Source of the DNA: Cellulomonas sp. NTE-D12
Lineage (GTDB): Bacteria > Actinomycetota > Actinomycetes > Actinomycetales > Cellulomonadaceae
Assembly (NCBI RefSeq): GCF_027923705.1
Contig: NZ_AP026442.1
Coordinates: forward strand, 2,294,001-2,358,000
Reading direction: 5' to 3'
DNA length: 64,000 nt
The notes under the pieces: generated by a model
Database searches by the model: none
Seen by the model: the letters and a program-made list of their open reading frames with translations, nothing else
Told to the model about the DNA's origin: nothing
Part shown: piece by piece, positions 8,652-17,565 of the stretch
Layout of the letters: each line of letters begins with the position of its first letter
Numbering within the stretch: position 1 is the stretch's first letter
Program-made: the position numbers and the translations under genes

Positions 8652-9542
8652 GTGCCTGAGCTGCCGGAGGTCGAGGCGCTCGCCCAGTTCCTGCGCGGGC
8701 GGGCCGTGGGTCGCACCGTCACGGCGGTGGAGGTGGGTGCGATCAGCGCGCTGAAGACGTTCTCGCCGCCTCCGGACGCGCTGGTCGGGGCAGCCGTCGC
8801 CGACGTGCTGCGCCACGGCAAGTGGCTGGACCTCCTCGCCGCGACCCCGGCCGGTGAGCCGCTGCACCTGGTGTGGCACCTGTCCCGCGCGGGCTGGGTG
8901 CGCTGGTCGGAACAGCTGTCGACCACCCCGGTGCGACCAGGCCGGTCCCCCATCGCGCTCCGGCTCCGCCTGGACGACGGGTCCGGGTTCGACCTGACCG
9001 AGGCGGGCACGCGAAAACGGCTGGCGGTGCACGTGGTCGAGGACGTCCAGGAGATCCCGCAGATCGCCACGCTCGGCGTCGAACCGCTGTCCGACGAGTT
9101 CACCTCCGAACGACTCGGCGAGCTGATGGCGGCCCGCAACCAGCAGATCAAGGGGCTGCTGCGCGACCAGGGCACGATCGCCGGCATCGGGAACGCGTAC
9201 TCCGACGAGATCCTCCACGCCGCCCGCACCAGCCCGTTCGCCCCGACGAGGTCGTTCGACGCGGAACGCACCCGGGTGCTCTACGACGCCGTCCGACGGG
9301 TCCTGACGGAGGCCGTGGTGGCCGCAGCCGGCAAACCGGCTGCCGAGCTCAAGGACTCCAAGCGCCGGTCGATGCGCGTGCACGGACGCACCGGGCTGCC
9401 GTGCCCCGGCTGGAACGGCGAGCCGTGCGGCGACACGGTCCACGAGGTGTCGTTCGCCGACTCGTCGCTGCAGTACTGCCCCACGTGCCAGACGGGCGGC
9501 AAGCCGCTCGCGGACCGCCGGCTGTCGCGGCTGCTGCGCTGA
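8652..9542 (+). CDS. Fpg/Nei family DNA glycosylase
   Basis: A 296-residue base-excision-repair glycosylase/AP lyase. The GTG start at 8652 gives PELPEVEAL, with the catalytic Pro2 and Glu3 of the family. The H2TH region (QQIKGLLRDQGTIAGIGNAY) and a C-terminal zinc finger (C-x5-C, then CPTC) are intact. It most resembles the actinobacterial Fpg/Nei paralogs outside the classical mutM locus, so substrate preference (8-oxoG or oxidised pyrimidines) is open. A CACGAT hexamer ends 6 bases before the GTG, consistent with a leaderless transcript. It is divergent from proS. Confidence 0.92.
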   Translation: MPELPEVEALAQFLRGRAVGRTVTAVEVGAISALKTFSPPPDALVGAAVADVLRHGKWLDLLAATPAGEPLHLVWHLSRAGWVRWSEQLSTTPVRPGRSPIALRLRLDDGSGFDLTEAGTRKRLAVHVVEDVQEIPQIATLGVEPLSDEFTSERLGELMAARNQQIKGLLRDQGTIAGIGNAYSDEILHAARTSPFAPTRSFDAERTRVLYDAVRRVLTEAVVAAAGKPAAELKDSKRRSMRVHGRTGLPCPGWNGEPCGDTVHEVSFADSSLQYCPTCQTGGKPLADRRLSRLLR

Positions 9543-9608
9543 CCCGCCGCGGCTCCGGCGGACGGTCGCGTCCCTGCCCGTCGCGCCGGCCGGTGCCGGA
9601 GAGGGCGG

Positions 9609-10493
9609 CTAGAACAGCACGGTGGCGTACGTGCCGACCTGCCGGAAGCCGACCGCGCGGTACGCAGCGACCGCCCGCACGTTGTGCGCGTTCGCGTACA
9701 ACGACACCAGCGGCGCGATCTCGTCCCGGGTGGTCCGCACGACGGCTGCCATGCCGCCCTCGGACAGCCCCTCACCACGTCGGTCCGGCCGGACCCAGAC
9801 CCCCTGGACCTGAGCCACGCCCCCCGCGACCGCCGCGACCTCCGCCTTGAACACCACCGAGCCGTCCTCGATCCGGACGAAGGAGCGTCGCTGGGTGATC
9901 AGCGACCGGACGCGCGCCTCGTAGAAACCTCCGGAGCCTGCGAGGGGCGAGTAACCGACCTCCTCCGTGAACATCGCGACGCACGCGGGCAGCACGGCGT
10001 CGAGCTCCTCCGGCCGTGACCGGCGCACCAGCGGGTCGGGGGCGAGCGGCGGGTCCGAGTCGATCACCATGGACGGCTGGTCGGGCCGCACGTCCCGGGC
10101 GGCGGGCCACAGGCCGTCCAGGCGACGCCACAGGTCCAGCACGTCGTCCCGGGGACCCACCAACGACGAGCACCGTCGGCCCCGGTACGCACCGAGCTTG
10201 GCGAACGCGTCGAGCGCCCGGTCCCGCACCGGCCCCGCCAGGCCGGGCAGGATCGGCACCAGGTTCGCCCCCACCCAGCAGGCCGCGACCAGCTCACCGG
10301 CCTCGGCGTACCCCCACAGCTCGCCGCCCGCCGACCGGAGGCCGGAGGTGCGGGCGTGGTCCAGCCGGGTCGTCGCCAGCACGGTGCCCACCGGGTCGAG
10401 GGCGCACAGCCCCAGCGCGCCGGTGACGTCCTCGTCGGTGAGGACGGCAGCGCCGGTGCGACCGTCGAGCACGGCGGCCCGCAGGGCTGTCAT
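9609..10493 (-). CDS. GNAT family N-acetyltransferase with DUF4081
   Basis: A 294-residue two-domain protein. About 1-115 matches the DUF4081 module seen with this acetyltransferase next to ispG in actinobacteria. About 140-290 is a GNAT fold with the acetyl-CoA signature around WVRPDRRGEGL and a late NAHNVRAVAAYRAVGF segment. The substrate is unknown. The ATG at 10493 is preceded by CACAAT exactly 6 bases upstream and by no ribosome site, so it is probably leaderless. It lies 74 bases after ispG. Confidence 0.88.
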   Translation of the reverse strand: MTALRAAVLDGRTGAAVLTDEDVTGALGLCALDPVGTVLATTRLDHARTSGLRSAGGELWGYAEAGELVAACWVGANLVPILPGLAGPVRDRALDAFAKLGAYRGRRCSSLVGPRDDVLDLWRRLDGLWPAARDVRPDQPSMVIDSDPPLAPDPLVRRSRPEELDAVLPACVAMFTEEVGYSPLAGSGGFYEARVRSLITQRRSFVRIEDGSVVFKAEVAAVAGGVAQVQGVWVRPDRRGEGLSEGGMAAVVRTTRDEIAPLVSLYANAHNVRAVAAYRAVGFRQVGTYATVLF

Positions 10494-10567
10494 GCGGTGA
10501 TTGTGCCGTACCGACGCGACCGGCGCGGCTCGGCCGGACCGGCCGGCGTGGCGGTGGGTCGCAGGGC

Positions 10568-11728
10568 TCAGCCGACGCTGACGGTGGGGGTGCCGGAGCC
10601 CGTCTCGACCGGGTCCATCGTCTCGGCCAGGCGCATGGCCTCCTCGATGAGCGTCTCGACGATCTTCGACTCCGGGACCGTCTTGATCACCTCGCCGCGG
10701 ACGAAGATCTGGCCCTTGCCGTTGCCCGACGCGACACCGAGGTCCGCCTCGCGCGCCTCACCCGGGCCGTTGACCACGCACCCCATCACCGCGACCCGCA
10801 GCGGGACCTCCATGCCCTCCAGCCCGGCGGTGACCCGCTCGGCGAGCGAGTACACGTCCACCTGGGCCCGGCCGCAGGACGGGCAGGAGACGATCTCCAG
10901 CTTGCGCGGCCGCAAGTTGAGCGACTGCAGGATCTGGATGCCGACCTTGACCTCCTCGACCGGCGGGGCCGACAGGGAGACGCGGATCGTGTCGCCGATC
11001 CCCTTGCTCAGCAGCGCGCCGAAAGCCGTGGCGGACTTGATGGTGCCCTGGAAGGCCGGACCGGCCTCGGTCACCCCGAGGTGCAGGGGCCAATCCCCCC
11101 GCTCGGACAGCAGCTCGTAGGCGCGCACCATCACGACGGGGTCGTGGTGCTTCACCGAGATCTTGAAGTCGTGGAAGTCGTGCTCCTCGAACAGGGACGC
11201 CTCCCAGACGGCCGACTCGACGAGCGCCTCCGGGGTGGCCGAGCCGTACTTCTGGAGCAGCCGCGGGTCCAGGGAGCCGGCGTTGACGCCGATGCGCAGC
11301 GAGACCCCGGCGTCCGTCGCGGCCTTGGCGATCTCGCGCACCTGGTCGTCGAACTTGCGGATGTTGCCGGGGTTGACGCGGACGGCGGCGCAGCCGGCGT
11401 CGATCGCGGCGAACACGTACTTCGGCTGGAAGTGGATGTCGGCGATCACCGGGATCTGCGACTTGTGCGCGATCGCGGGCAGCGCGTCGGCGTCGTCCTG
11501 GCTCGGGACGGCCACCCGGACGATGTCGCAGCCGGCCGCGGTCAGGGCGGCGATCTGCTGCAGGGTCGCGTTGATGTCGGTGGTCGGCGTCGTGGTCATC
11601 GACTGGACGCTGATCGGCGCGTCGCCACCGACCTCGACCTTGCCGACGCGGATCTTGCGGGTGGGTCGCCGCGGCGCGAGGACGGGCGCCGGAGACGCAG
11701 GCATGCCGAGGTTGATGGCGGGGCTCAC
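10568..11728 (-). CDS. ispG: 4-hydroxy-3-methylbut-2-enyl diphosphate synthase (flavodoxin/ferredoxin)
   Basis: A 386-residue IspG/GcpE, the penultimate enzyme of the MEP isoprenoid pathway. It converts MEcPP to HMBPP with a [4Fe-4S] cluster. TIM-barrel start VQSMTTTPTTD and the cluster ligands CPSC near residue 283 and CVVNGPGE near 318 are present. It lies 16 bases downstream of rseP. With dxr in the same cluster, two MEP-pathway steps are encoded here. The ORF begins MSPAINLGMP; a start at Met9 is possible. Confidence 0.97.
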   Translation of the reverse strand: MSPAINLGMPASPAPVLAPRRPTRKIRVGKVEVGGDAPISVQSMTTTPTTDINATLQQIAALTAAGCDIVRVAVPSQDDADALPAIAHKSQIPVIADIHFQPKYVFAAIDAGCAAVRVNPGNIRKFDDQVREIAKAATDAGVSLRIGVNAGSLDPRLLQKYGSATPEALVESAVWEASLFEEHDFHDFKISVKHHDPVVMVRAYELLSERGDWPLHLGVTEAGPAFQGTIKSATAFGALLSKGIGDTIRVSLSAPPVEEVKVGIQILQSLNLRPRKLEIVSCPSCGRAQVDVYSLAERVTAGLEGMEVPLRVAVMGCVVNGPGEAREADLGVASGNGKGQIFVRGEVIKTVPESKIVETLIEEAMRLAETMDPVETGSGTPTVSVG

Positions 11729-11744
11729 TGCCTCATCATCCCAC

Positions 11745-13061
11745 TCAGCCGAGCCGGACCGGGTTGACGAGGTCGGCCCACACCAGCACCAGCCCCATGC
11801 CGCCGAGCACGACGAACATCCCGTAGGCGAGCGGGACCAGGCGCGCCGAGTCGAACGGGCGAGGCCGGGCCAGCCCTCGCAGCCGCGCCACCTGCCGCTT
11901 CGCGCCCTCCCAGAGGGCGGCGGCGACGTGGCCGCCGTCGAGCGGTGGCAGCGGTATGAGGTTGAACACGAACAGGCTGATGTTCAGGGCGGCGAGCATC
12001 TCCAGCAGGCCGACGGCCCGCAGGCCGAGGTCGACGCCCGCGGCCTTGTCCGAGGCGATCTCCCCGGCCAGCCGGCCGACGCCGACGATGCCGACCACGC
12101 TGCTCGAGTCGCGGGGCTGGCCGTTGACCGTCTCGCTGACCACCTGGGCGGTGCGCTGCGGCAGGGCGACCACGATCTTCATCGTCTGCCAGGTCCGGTC
12201 GGCCATCTGCCCCGGCAGGCTGAGCACGGACATCCGCTGGGTGGCGGTGGTCGGGGTGGCGCCGAGGAAGCCGGCCTTCTGGGTCTTGGCGGTGCCGTCT
12301 GCGTTGGTCACCACGTTGCCGTTGGCGTCCAGCACCGGGCGGTCCGTGACGATCGGGGTGACGGTCAGGGTGATCGGCGAGCCGGCGCGCTGGACCACCA
12401 TCGGCACCGTCTGCCCGCCGGAGGCCCTGATCAGCGCCGTCAGCTGCGTCCACGACGTGACCGCGGTGCCGTCGTAGGAGACGACGTGGTCGCCCGGCTT
12501 GAGACCGGCTGCGGCCGAGGGAGCCGCCGGATCGCCGGCCTGGCACGTGGACGCGGTGGAGCTCGCGGGGAGAACGCACTGCGAGACCTCGGCCACGGTG
12601 GTGGTGGTGCCGGGGATGCCGATGCCGACGTAGGCGATGCCGAGCAGCACCACGGCGATCAGCAGGTTCATCACCGGGCCGCCCATCATCACCACGAGCT
12701 TCTTCGGCGTGGACAGGCGGTAGAACGCCCGGTGGTCCTCCCCCGGGTGGATCTCCTCGGCGCTGGCGGCGCGGGCGTCGGCCGCGAGCCGACCGGCCCA
12801 CGTCCGCGGCTCCTTCGCCTCCACCGCGGCCGCGGTCGGGTACATGCCGACCAGCCGCACGTAGCCGCCGAGGGGGATCGCCTTGAGGCCGTACTCCGTC
12901 TCGCCGCGCGTGCGGGACCACAGCGTCGGGCCGAAGCCGACCATGTACTGGCTGACCCGCACACCGAACCGCTTGGCGGGGATCATGTGGCCCAGCTCGT
13001 GCAGGCCGATCGACGCCAGCAGGACGACGACGACGATGAGCACCGCCACCACATAGGCCAT
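11745..13061 (-). CDS. rseP: RseP/Rip1-type site-2 metalloprotease (M50)
   Basis: A 438-residue intramembrane zinc protease that cleaves anti-sigma factors or other membrane proteins. The first membrane segment carries HELGH (residues 21-25), and a PDZ domain occupies about 190-275. The last third has the second ligand motif NLIPLPPLDGGH and a final membrane helix. Start chosen at MAYVVAVLIV, because the longer frame to 14498 runs through the opposite-strand oxidoreductase. It sits between dxr and ispG as in other actinobacteria (Rip1 in mycobacteria), although here a reverse-strand gene separates it from dxr. Confidence 0.95.
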   Translation of the reverse strand: MAYVVAVLIVVVVLLASIGLHELGHMIPAKRFGVRVSQYMVGFGPTLWSRTRGETEYGLKAIPLGGYVRLVGMYPTAAAVEAKEPRTWAGRLAADARAASAEEIHPGEDHRAFYRLSTPKKLVVMMGGPVMNLLIAVVLLGIAYVGIGIPGTTTTVAEVSQCVLPASSTASTCQAGDPAAPSAAAGLKPGDHVVSYDGTAVTSWTQLTALIRASGGQTVPMVVQRAGSPITLTVTPIVTDRPVLDANGNVVTNADGTAKTQKAGFLGATPTTATQRMSVLSLPGQMADRTWQTMKIVVALPQRTAQVVSETVNGQPRDSSSVVGIVGVGRLAGEIASDKAAGVDLGLRAVGLLEMLAALNISLFVFNLIPLPPLDGGHVAAALWEGAKRQVARLRGLARPRPFDSARLVPLAYGMFVVLGGMGLVLVWADLVNPVRLG

Positions 13062-13271
13062 GAGCCGCGACCGACCTTCCGCCCGTTCCGGGCCGTCCCG
13101 TCCTGCGCCGGCAGCCGCCGGCCGCACCATTGTCCGCTGCCTGCCTGGGACCTGCCTCGAAACGGCCTGGGAAGGCGCCCGACGACCTCCGTCCGACGCA
13201 GCGGTCCGCGCACGGCCGACGGCACGGAGCGGCGACAGGCCGGTGACCAGGGGCTGTGGAACGATCGCGGC

Positions 13272-14618
13272 ATGGCGTCCCTGCACCGCTCGCTGTGGTG
13301 GGACCAGCTGCTCACCGCCCGGCCGCAGGAGGCGGTGCCACGACCGCCGCTCGACGGCGACACGACGGCCGACGTCGCCGTCGTCGGTGCCGGCCTGACC
13401 GGTCTGTGGACCGCGTACTACCTCCAGGAGGCCGACCCCGGTCTCGACGTGCTCGTCCTCGACCAGGACGTCGCGGGAGCCGGTGCCAGCGGGCGCAGCA
13501 GCGGCTGGTGCTCGGCGCGGCTCGGCGTCTCCGCCGCGGAGCTGGCCCGCCTGCACGGTGCCGAGGGCGCGCGCGACCTGCGCGCCGCGATGCGGGACGC
13601 GGTCGTCGAGGTCGGGGGCGTGGCCGCCGCGGAGCACCTCGCGTGCGACTTCACCTACGCCGGCACCGTCAGCGTCGCGCGCAACGGCGCGCAGCTCGCG
13701 CGGCTGCGGGCGCACGCCGCGGAGGCGGCCGCCTGGGGCGACGAGCTCGAGCTGCTGGGGCCCGACGAGGTCGCCACCCACCTGGTGGCCGCCGGCGTGC
13801 TGGGTGGGGCGTACACCCCGGACTGCGCCTTCCTCCAACCGGCCGCGCTGGTGCGCCAGCTGGCCGACCTGGTCGTGTCGCGGGGCGCGAGGCTGGTCGA
13901 GCAGACCCGGGCCGTGCGCATCTCGCCGCGCGCCGTGGTGACGCTCCACGGCACCGTGCGCGCCCGGTGGGTGGTGCGCGCCGTCGAGGCCTGGTCGGCG
14001 CAGCTGTCCGGCTCCGCCCGCGACGTCGCGCCGGTGCGCACTCAGCTGCTGGCCACCGAGCCGCTGGACCGGCAGGTCTGGGAGCGGATCGCCCTCCGAC
14101 CGGGTGGGACCTTCGAGGACGTCGCGCACCTGGCGCTCCGCGGCGTCCGGACGACGGACGACCGCCTGGTGCTGGGTGGGCGGGCGGCAGGAGGCGCGAT
14201 CCGGGCGTTCGACGAGGTCCCCGGGGACCCGGACCCACCGTGGGAGCGGTTCGAGCGCGGCCTGCGGAGCCTGTTCCCCGCGACCGACGGCGTCGCGGTG
14301 ACGCACCGCTGGGGCGGCCCGGTCGGCGTCCCCCGCGACGGTCATCCGTCGGTGGGTCTCGACGCCGAGTCCGGACTCGGCTGGGCAGGGGGCTACGGGG
14401 ACGACGGGGTCGCAGCCGCGAACCTCGCCGGCCGGACGCTGGCCGACCTGGTGACAGGGGCGGACTCGCCTCTGGTCCACCTGCCCTGGGTGGGGCACCG
14501 GTCCCCGCGATGGGCGCGAGGCGTCCTGCGCAGCGCGGAGGTGACGGCAGCCGGCTGGGCGGCTCGCCTCGCCGACGAGGCCGAGACGTTGACGGAGCGC
14601 CGCGCCGGCGGCCGCTGA
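13272..14618 (+). CDS. FAD-dependent amine/amino-acid oxidoreductase (DAO family)
   Basis: A 448-residue DAO-type flavoenzyme. The N-terminal Rossmann motif VVGAGLTGLW begins near residue 37, and GASGRSSGWCSA lies near 72. A C-terminal GGYGDDGVAAANLAGR closes the FAD site. It resembles gamma-glutamylputrescine or glycine oxidases; the substrate is not predictable from sequence. It lies on the opposite strand between rseP and dxr, genes that are usually adjacent, so it looks like an insertion. The ATG at 13272 is preceded by AACGAT ending 6 bases upstream and no ribosome site, suggesting a leaderless transcript. Confidence 0.85.
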   Translation: MASLHRSLWWDQLLTARPQEAVPRPPLDGDTTADVAVVGAGLTGLWTAYYLQEADPGLDVLVLDQDVAGAGASGRSSGWCSARLGVSAAELARLHGAEGARDLRAAMRDAVVEVGGVAAAEHLACDFTYAGTVSVARNGAQLARLRAHAAEAAAWGDELELLGPDEVATHLVAAGVLGGAYTPDCAFLQPAALVRQLADLVVSRGARLVEQTRAVRISPRAVVTLHGTVRARWVVRAVEAWSAQLSGSARDVAPVRTQLLATEPLDRQVWERIALRPGGTFEDVAHLALRGVRTTDDRLVLGGRAAGGAIRAFDEVPGDPDPPWERFERGLRSLFPATDGVAVTHRWGGPVGVPRDGHPSVGLDAESGLGWAGGYGDDGVAAANLAGRTLADLVTGADSPLVHLPWVGHRSPRWARGVLRSAEVTAAGWAARLADEAETLTERRAGGR

Positions 14619-14654
14619 CCGGCTCGCACCCTCGTCAGGCGCAGGCCGTGCCGG

Positions 14655-15857
14655 TCAACGCTCGTCGAGCAGCTGCCGGGCACGCACGCGGGCCCACCGC
14701 TCCGCGGCGAGAACGGTCGGCAGGTCGATGCCGTCCGCCGATGTGCCCGGGTGCTCGTCGAGCACGCGATGCACCGTCGCGACGATGTCGAGGAACCCGA
14801 TGCGGCCGGCCAGGAACGCGGCGACGGACTCCTCGTTCGCCGCGTTGTAGACGGCAGGGTGCGTCGCCGACGCCGCCAGGGCGGCACGGGCGAGGCGCAC
14901 GGCGGGGAACGCGTCCTCGTCCAGTGGCTCGAAGGTCCACGCCGTCGGGCCGGACCAGTCGCACGCGGGCACCACGCCGTCGAGCCGCTCGGGCCAGGAC
15001 AGCCCGAGCGCGATCGGCAGGCGCATGTCCGGCGGGGACGCCTGGGCGACGGTGGACCCGTCCACGAACTCGACCATCGAGTGCACGACCGACTGCGGGT
15101 GCACCACCACGGTGATGTCCTGCGGCGGCACGTCGAACAAGAGGTGCGCCTCGATCAGCTCGAGGCCCTTGTTCACCATCGTCGCGGAGTTGATCGTCAC
15201 CACCGGGCCCATCGACCACGTCGGGTGAGCCAGCGCCTGTGCCGCCGTGGCGGCCTTGCGCTCGTCGAGCGTGGTCCCCCGGAACGGGCCGCCCGAGGCC
15301 GTCAGCACCAGCCGGCGGACCTCGGCGTGCGTGCCGGACCGCAGCGCCTGGGCGATCGCCGAGTGCTCGGAGTCCACCGGGACCAGCTGGTCCTGCCGAC
15401 GCTGCGCCGCGCGGACCAGGTGCCCGCCCACCACCAGGGACTCCTTGTTGGCAAGCGCGAGCGTGCTGCCCGCGCCGAGCGCGGCCAGCGTCGGCCCCAG
15501 ACCGACGGAGCCGGTGATGCCGTTGAGCACGACGTCGGCTCCCTCTGCGGCGACGCGCGCGGCGGCGTCCGCTCCGGTCAGCACGTGCGTCCCGGTCCCC
15601 TCGAGACGCTCGCGAACCGCCGCGCCGGCCTCCTCGTCGGCCACGGCCACCACCGGCACGTGATGAGCACGCACCTGCGCCACGAGCAGGTCGACGTTCC
15701 CGCCGCCCGCGGAGAGACCCACCACCTCGAACCGCTCGGGGAACCGGTCGATGACGTCCAGCGCCTGGGTGCCGATCGAGCCGGTGGAGCCCAGCAGCAC
15801 CACCGAACGGCGCGCGCTCCCCGTCACAGCGGCGTGCCCACCCGACACCGTGCTCAC
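14655..15857 (-). CDS. dxr: 1-deoxy-D-xylulose 5-phosphate reductoisomerase
   Basis: A 400-residue DXR (IspC), the committed step of the MEP pathway: NADPH-dependent conversion of DXP to MEP with a divalent metal. The NADPH-binding LLGSTGSIGTQALDV lies at about 21-35. The metal and substrate segment VDSEHSAI follows near 162, and a C-terminal helical domain closes the protein. Its ATG overlaps the stop codon of the upstream DivIVA-like gene (ATGA), implying translational coupling. It is convergent with the oxidoreductase gene. Confidence 0.97.
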   Translation of the reverse strand: MSTVSGGHAAVTGSARRSVVLLGSTGSIGTQALDVIDRFPERFEVVGLSAGGGNVDLLVAQVRAHHVPVVAVADEEAGAAVRERLEGTGTHVLTGADAAARVAAEGADVVLNGITGSVGLGPTLAALGAGSTLALANKESLVVGGHLVRAAQRRQDQLVPVDSEHSAIAQALRSGTHAEVRRLVLTASGGPFRGTTLDERKAATAAQALAHPTWSMGPVVTINSATMVNKGLELIEAHLLFDVPPQDITVVVHPQSVVHSMVEFVDGSTVAQASPPDMRLPIALGLSWPERLDGVVPACDWSGPTAWTFEPLDEDAFPAVRLARAALAASATHPAVYNAANEESVAAFLAGRIGFLDIVATVHRVLDEHPGTSADGIDLPTVLAAERWARVRARQLLDER

Positions 15858-16408
15858 TCGACGCCGAGCAGCACCTCGACGGCGCGACCGAAGAACGCGT
15901 CGACCGAGGCCTCGTCGTACCCGTTCTTGCCGCTGCGCGAGCGGAAGGTGGCGTTGCGCACCTCTGCGGCGGTCAGCGGCGCGCCCGTGTCGAAGTAGGC
16001 GACCAACCGGTGGCAGAGCTCGTCGACATCGGCCGGCTCGTACCCTGGCTGACGCCCCTCCGGCGGCGCGAACCGGTCACCGTCGGGACGGCCCAGCCGG
16101 CCGTACAGCGTGCGCGCCTGCTCGCCGAGGTGCGCCAGCCACGCCTCCTGGCCCCGCTGGGCGACGAAGTCGGCACGGGACCGCGCCACGAACGCCGCCT
16201 CCAGGCGGTCGAGGGCGGCGTCGACCGCCGCGGTCACGTACCCGCCACGGATCATCGAGAACGAGACCCGGCGGACGTCCTTGCCGGACAGGCCCCCCGC
16301 GGGCCCCTGCTCGTACATCGACCGCGCGTGCGAGAAGAACTCGTCGACCTCGTCCGGGTCGTACCCGCGCCGCACGCTGGAGACCGTGCGGAACATCCCG
16401 TCGCTCAC
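15854..16408 (-). CDS. DivIVA-domain-like protein with internal duplication
   Basis: A 184-residue cytoplasmic protein made of repeated DivIVA-type motifs: GYDPDEVDEFF (15-25), GGYVTAAVDAA (55-65), GYEPADVDELC (122-132) and GYDEASVDAFF (163-173). Residues 15-70 and 122-180 align over their length, indicating an internal tandem duplication. DivIVA motifs normally mediate membrane-curvature or polar-scaffold interactions; a role here is inferred only. The GTG start at 16408 overlaps the rlmN stop (GTGA), and the stop overlaps the dxr start. Translation across rlmN, this gene and dxr is therefore probably coupled. Confidence 0.82.
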   Translation of the reverse strand: MSDGMFRTVSSVRRGYDPDEVDEFFSHARSMYEQGPAGGLSGKDVRRVSFSMIRGGYVTAAVDAALDRLEAAFVARSRADFVAQRGQEAWLAHLGEQARTLYGRLGRPDGDRFAPPEGRQPGYEPADVDELCHRLVAYFDTGAPLTAAEVRNATFRSRSGKNGYDEASVDAFFGRAVEVLLGVE

Positions 16409-17565
16409 CGCTCCTCCTCGCTCGCCGGTGCACCGGCCGCCTCGTCCTCGACCGCCGCGAGCTGACCGCACGCGCCGTCGATCTCGCTGCCGCGGGTGTC
16501 CCGCACCGTCGTCGGGATGCCGTGCGCGCGCAGCCGCGCGACGAACTCCGCCTCCACCGCGGGGTCGCTCGCCGTCCAGCGGGAGCCCGGCACCGGGTTG
16601 AGCGGGATCGGGTTGCAGTGCACCCACCCCTGACCCCGCGCCGCGAGCTTCTCCCCGAGCAGGTCGGCGCGCCAGGCGTGGTCGTTCACGTCGCGGATCA
16701 GCGCGTACTCGATCGACACCCGACGGCCCGTCCTGTCGAAGTACCGGCGCGCGCTGTCGATCGCCTCGTCGACGCTCCACCGGGTGTTCACCGGGACCAG
16801 CTCGCTGCGCAGCTCGTCGTCCGGGGCGTGCAGCGACAGGGCCAGCGTCACCGGGATGCCCTCGTCGGCCAGCCGGTCCATCGCCGGCACCAGCCCGACG
16901 GTCGACACCGTGACGTTGCGCGCGGACAGCCCGAGACCCTCCGGCGGGGCCGCGACCAGGAGTCGCACGGTGGCCATCACCGAGCGGTAGTTCGCCAGGG
17001 GCTCGCCCATCCCCATGAAGACGACGTTGCTCAGCCGGGTCGCCCCGCCAGCCACCTCGCCGTCCGCGAGGGAGCGTGCCGCGCGCCGCACCTGCTCGAC
17101 GATCTCGGCCGTCGACAGGTTCCGGGTGAGGCCCAGCTGACCGGTGGCGCAGAAGGCGCACGCCAGACCGCACCCGGCCTGGCTGGAGACGCAGAGCGTG
17201 GCACGGTCCGGGTACCGCATCAGCACCGACTCGACGCGGGCGCCGTCGAACAGGTGCCACAGCGTCTTCACCGTTGTCCCACGGTCGGCGGTCAGCGTGC
17301 GCGCCGGGGTCAGCAGCGGTGGGAACAGGTCGGCCGCCAGCGTGTCCCGAGCGGCGGCCGGCAGGTCGGTCATCGCCTCGGGGTCCACGGTGAGGTGCGT
17401 GAAGTAGTGCGTCGCGAGCTGGCGGGCCCGGAACGCCGGCTGGCCGAGCGCCTGCACGGCCGCCGCACGCTCCGACGGCGTCAGGTCGACGAAGTGGCGC
17501 GGCGGCTTGCCCCGCGGACCGCGGGACGGCGAGGAGAGGTCCAGCCGGACCGGGGTGCCTGTCAT
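16405..17565 (-). CDS. rlmN: dual-specificity 23S rRNA/tRNA adenine C2 methyltransferase RlmN
   Basis: A 386-residue radical-SAM enzyme that methylates A2503 of 23S rRNA and A37 of some tRNAs. The radical-SAM cysteines are in CGLACAFCATGQ near residue 125, and the methyl-carrying second cysteine is in GACGQLAAV near the C-terminus. GEPLANY and the SLHAPDDELR segment are typical. The ATG at 17565 overlaps the cdsA stop by 4 bases (ATGA). A longer in-frame reading to 18243 only shadows cdsA. Confidence 0.96.
   Translation of the reverse strand: MTGTPVRLDLSSPSRGPRGKPPRHFVDLTPSERAAAVQALGQPAFRARQLATHYFTHLTVDPEAMTDLPAAARDTLAADLFPPLLTPARTLTADRGTTVKTLWHLFDGARVESVLMRYPDRATLCVSSQAGCGLACAFCATGQLGLTRNLSTAEIVEQVRRAARSLADGEVAGGATRLSNVVFMGMGEPLANYRSVMATVRLLVAAPPEGLGLSARNVTVSTVGLVPAMDRLADEGIPVTLALSLHAPDDELRSELVPVNTRWSVDEAIDSARRYFDRTGRRVSIEYALIRDVNDHAWRADLLGEKLAARGQGWVHCNPIPLNPVPGSRWTASDPAVEAEFVARLRAHGIPTTVRDTRGSEIDGACGQLAAVEDEAAGAPASEEER

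Noticed and set aside
8534..9271. N-terminal extension of proS to 843 residues
   Set aside because: Crosses the divergent glycosylase gene; family start MLLRLSSL and the -10/start spacing fix the beginning at 8533.
11163..13271. Upstream extension of the FAD oxidoreductase frame to 1151 residues
   Set aside because: The extra 703 residues are antisense to ispG and rseP; the Rossmann motif begins shortly after ATG 13272.
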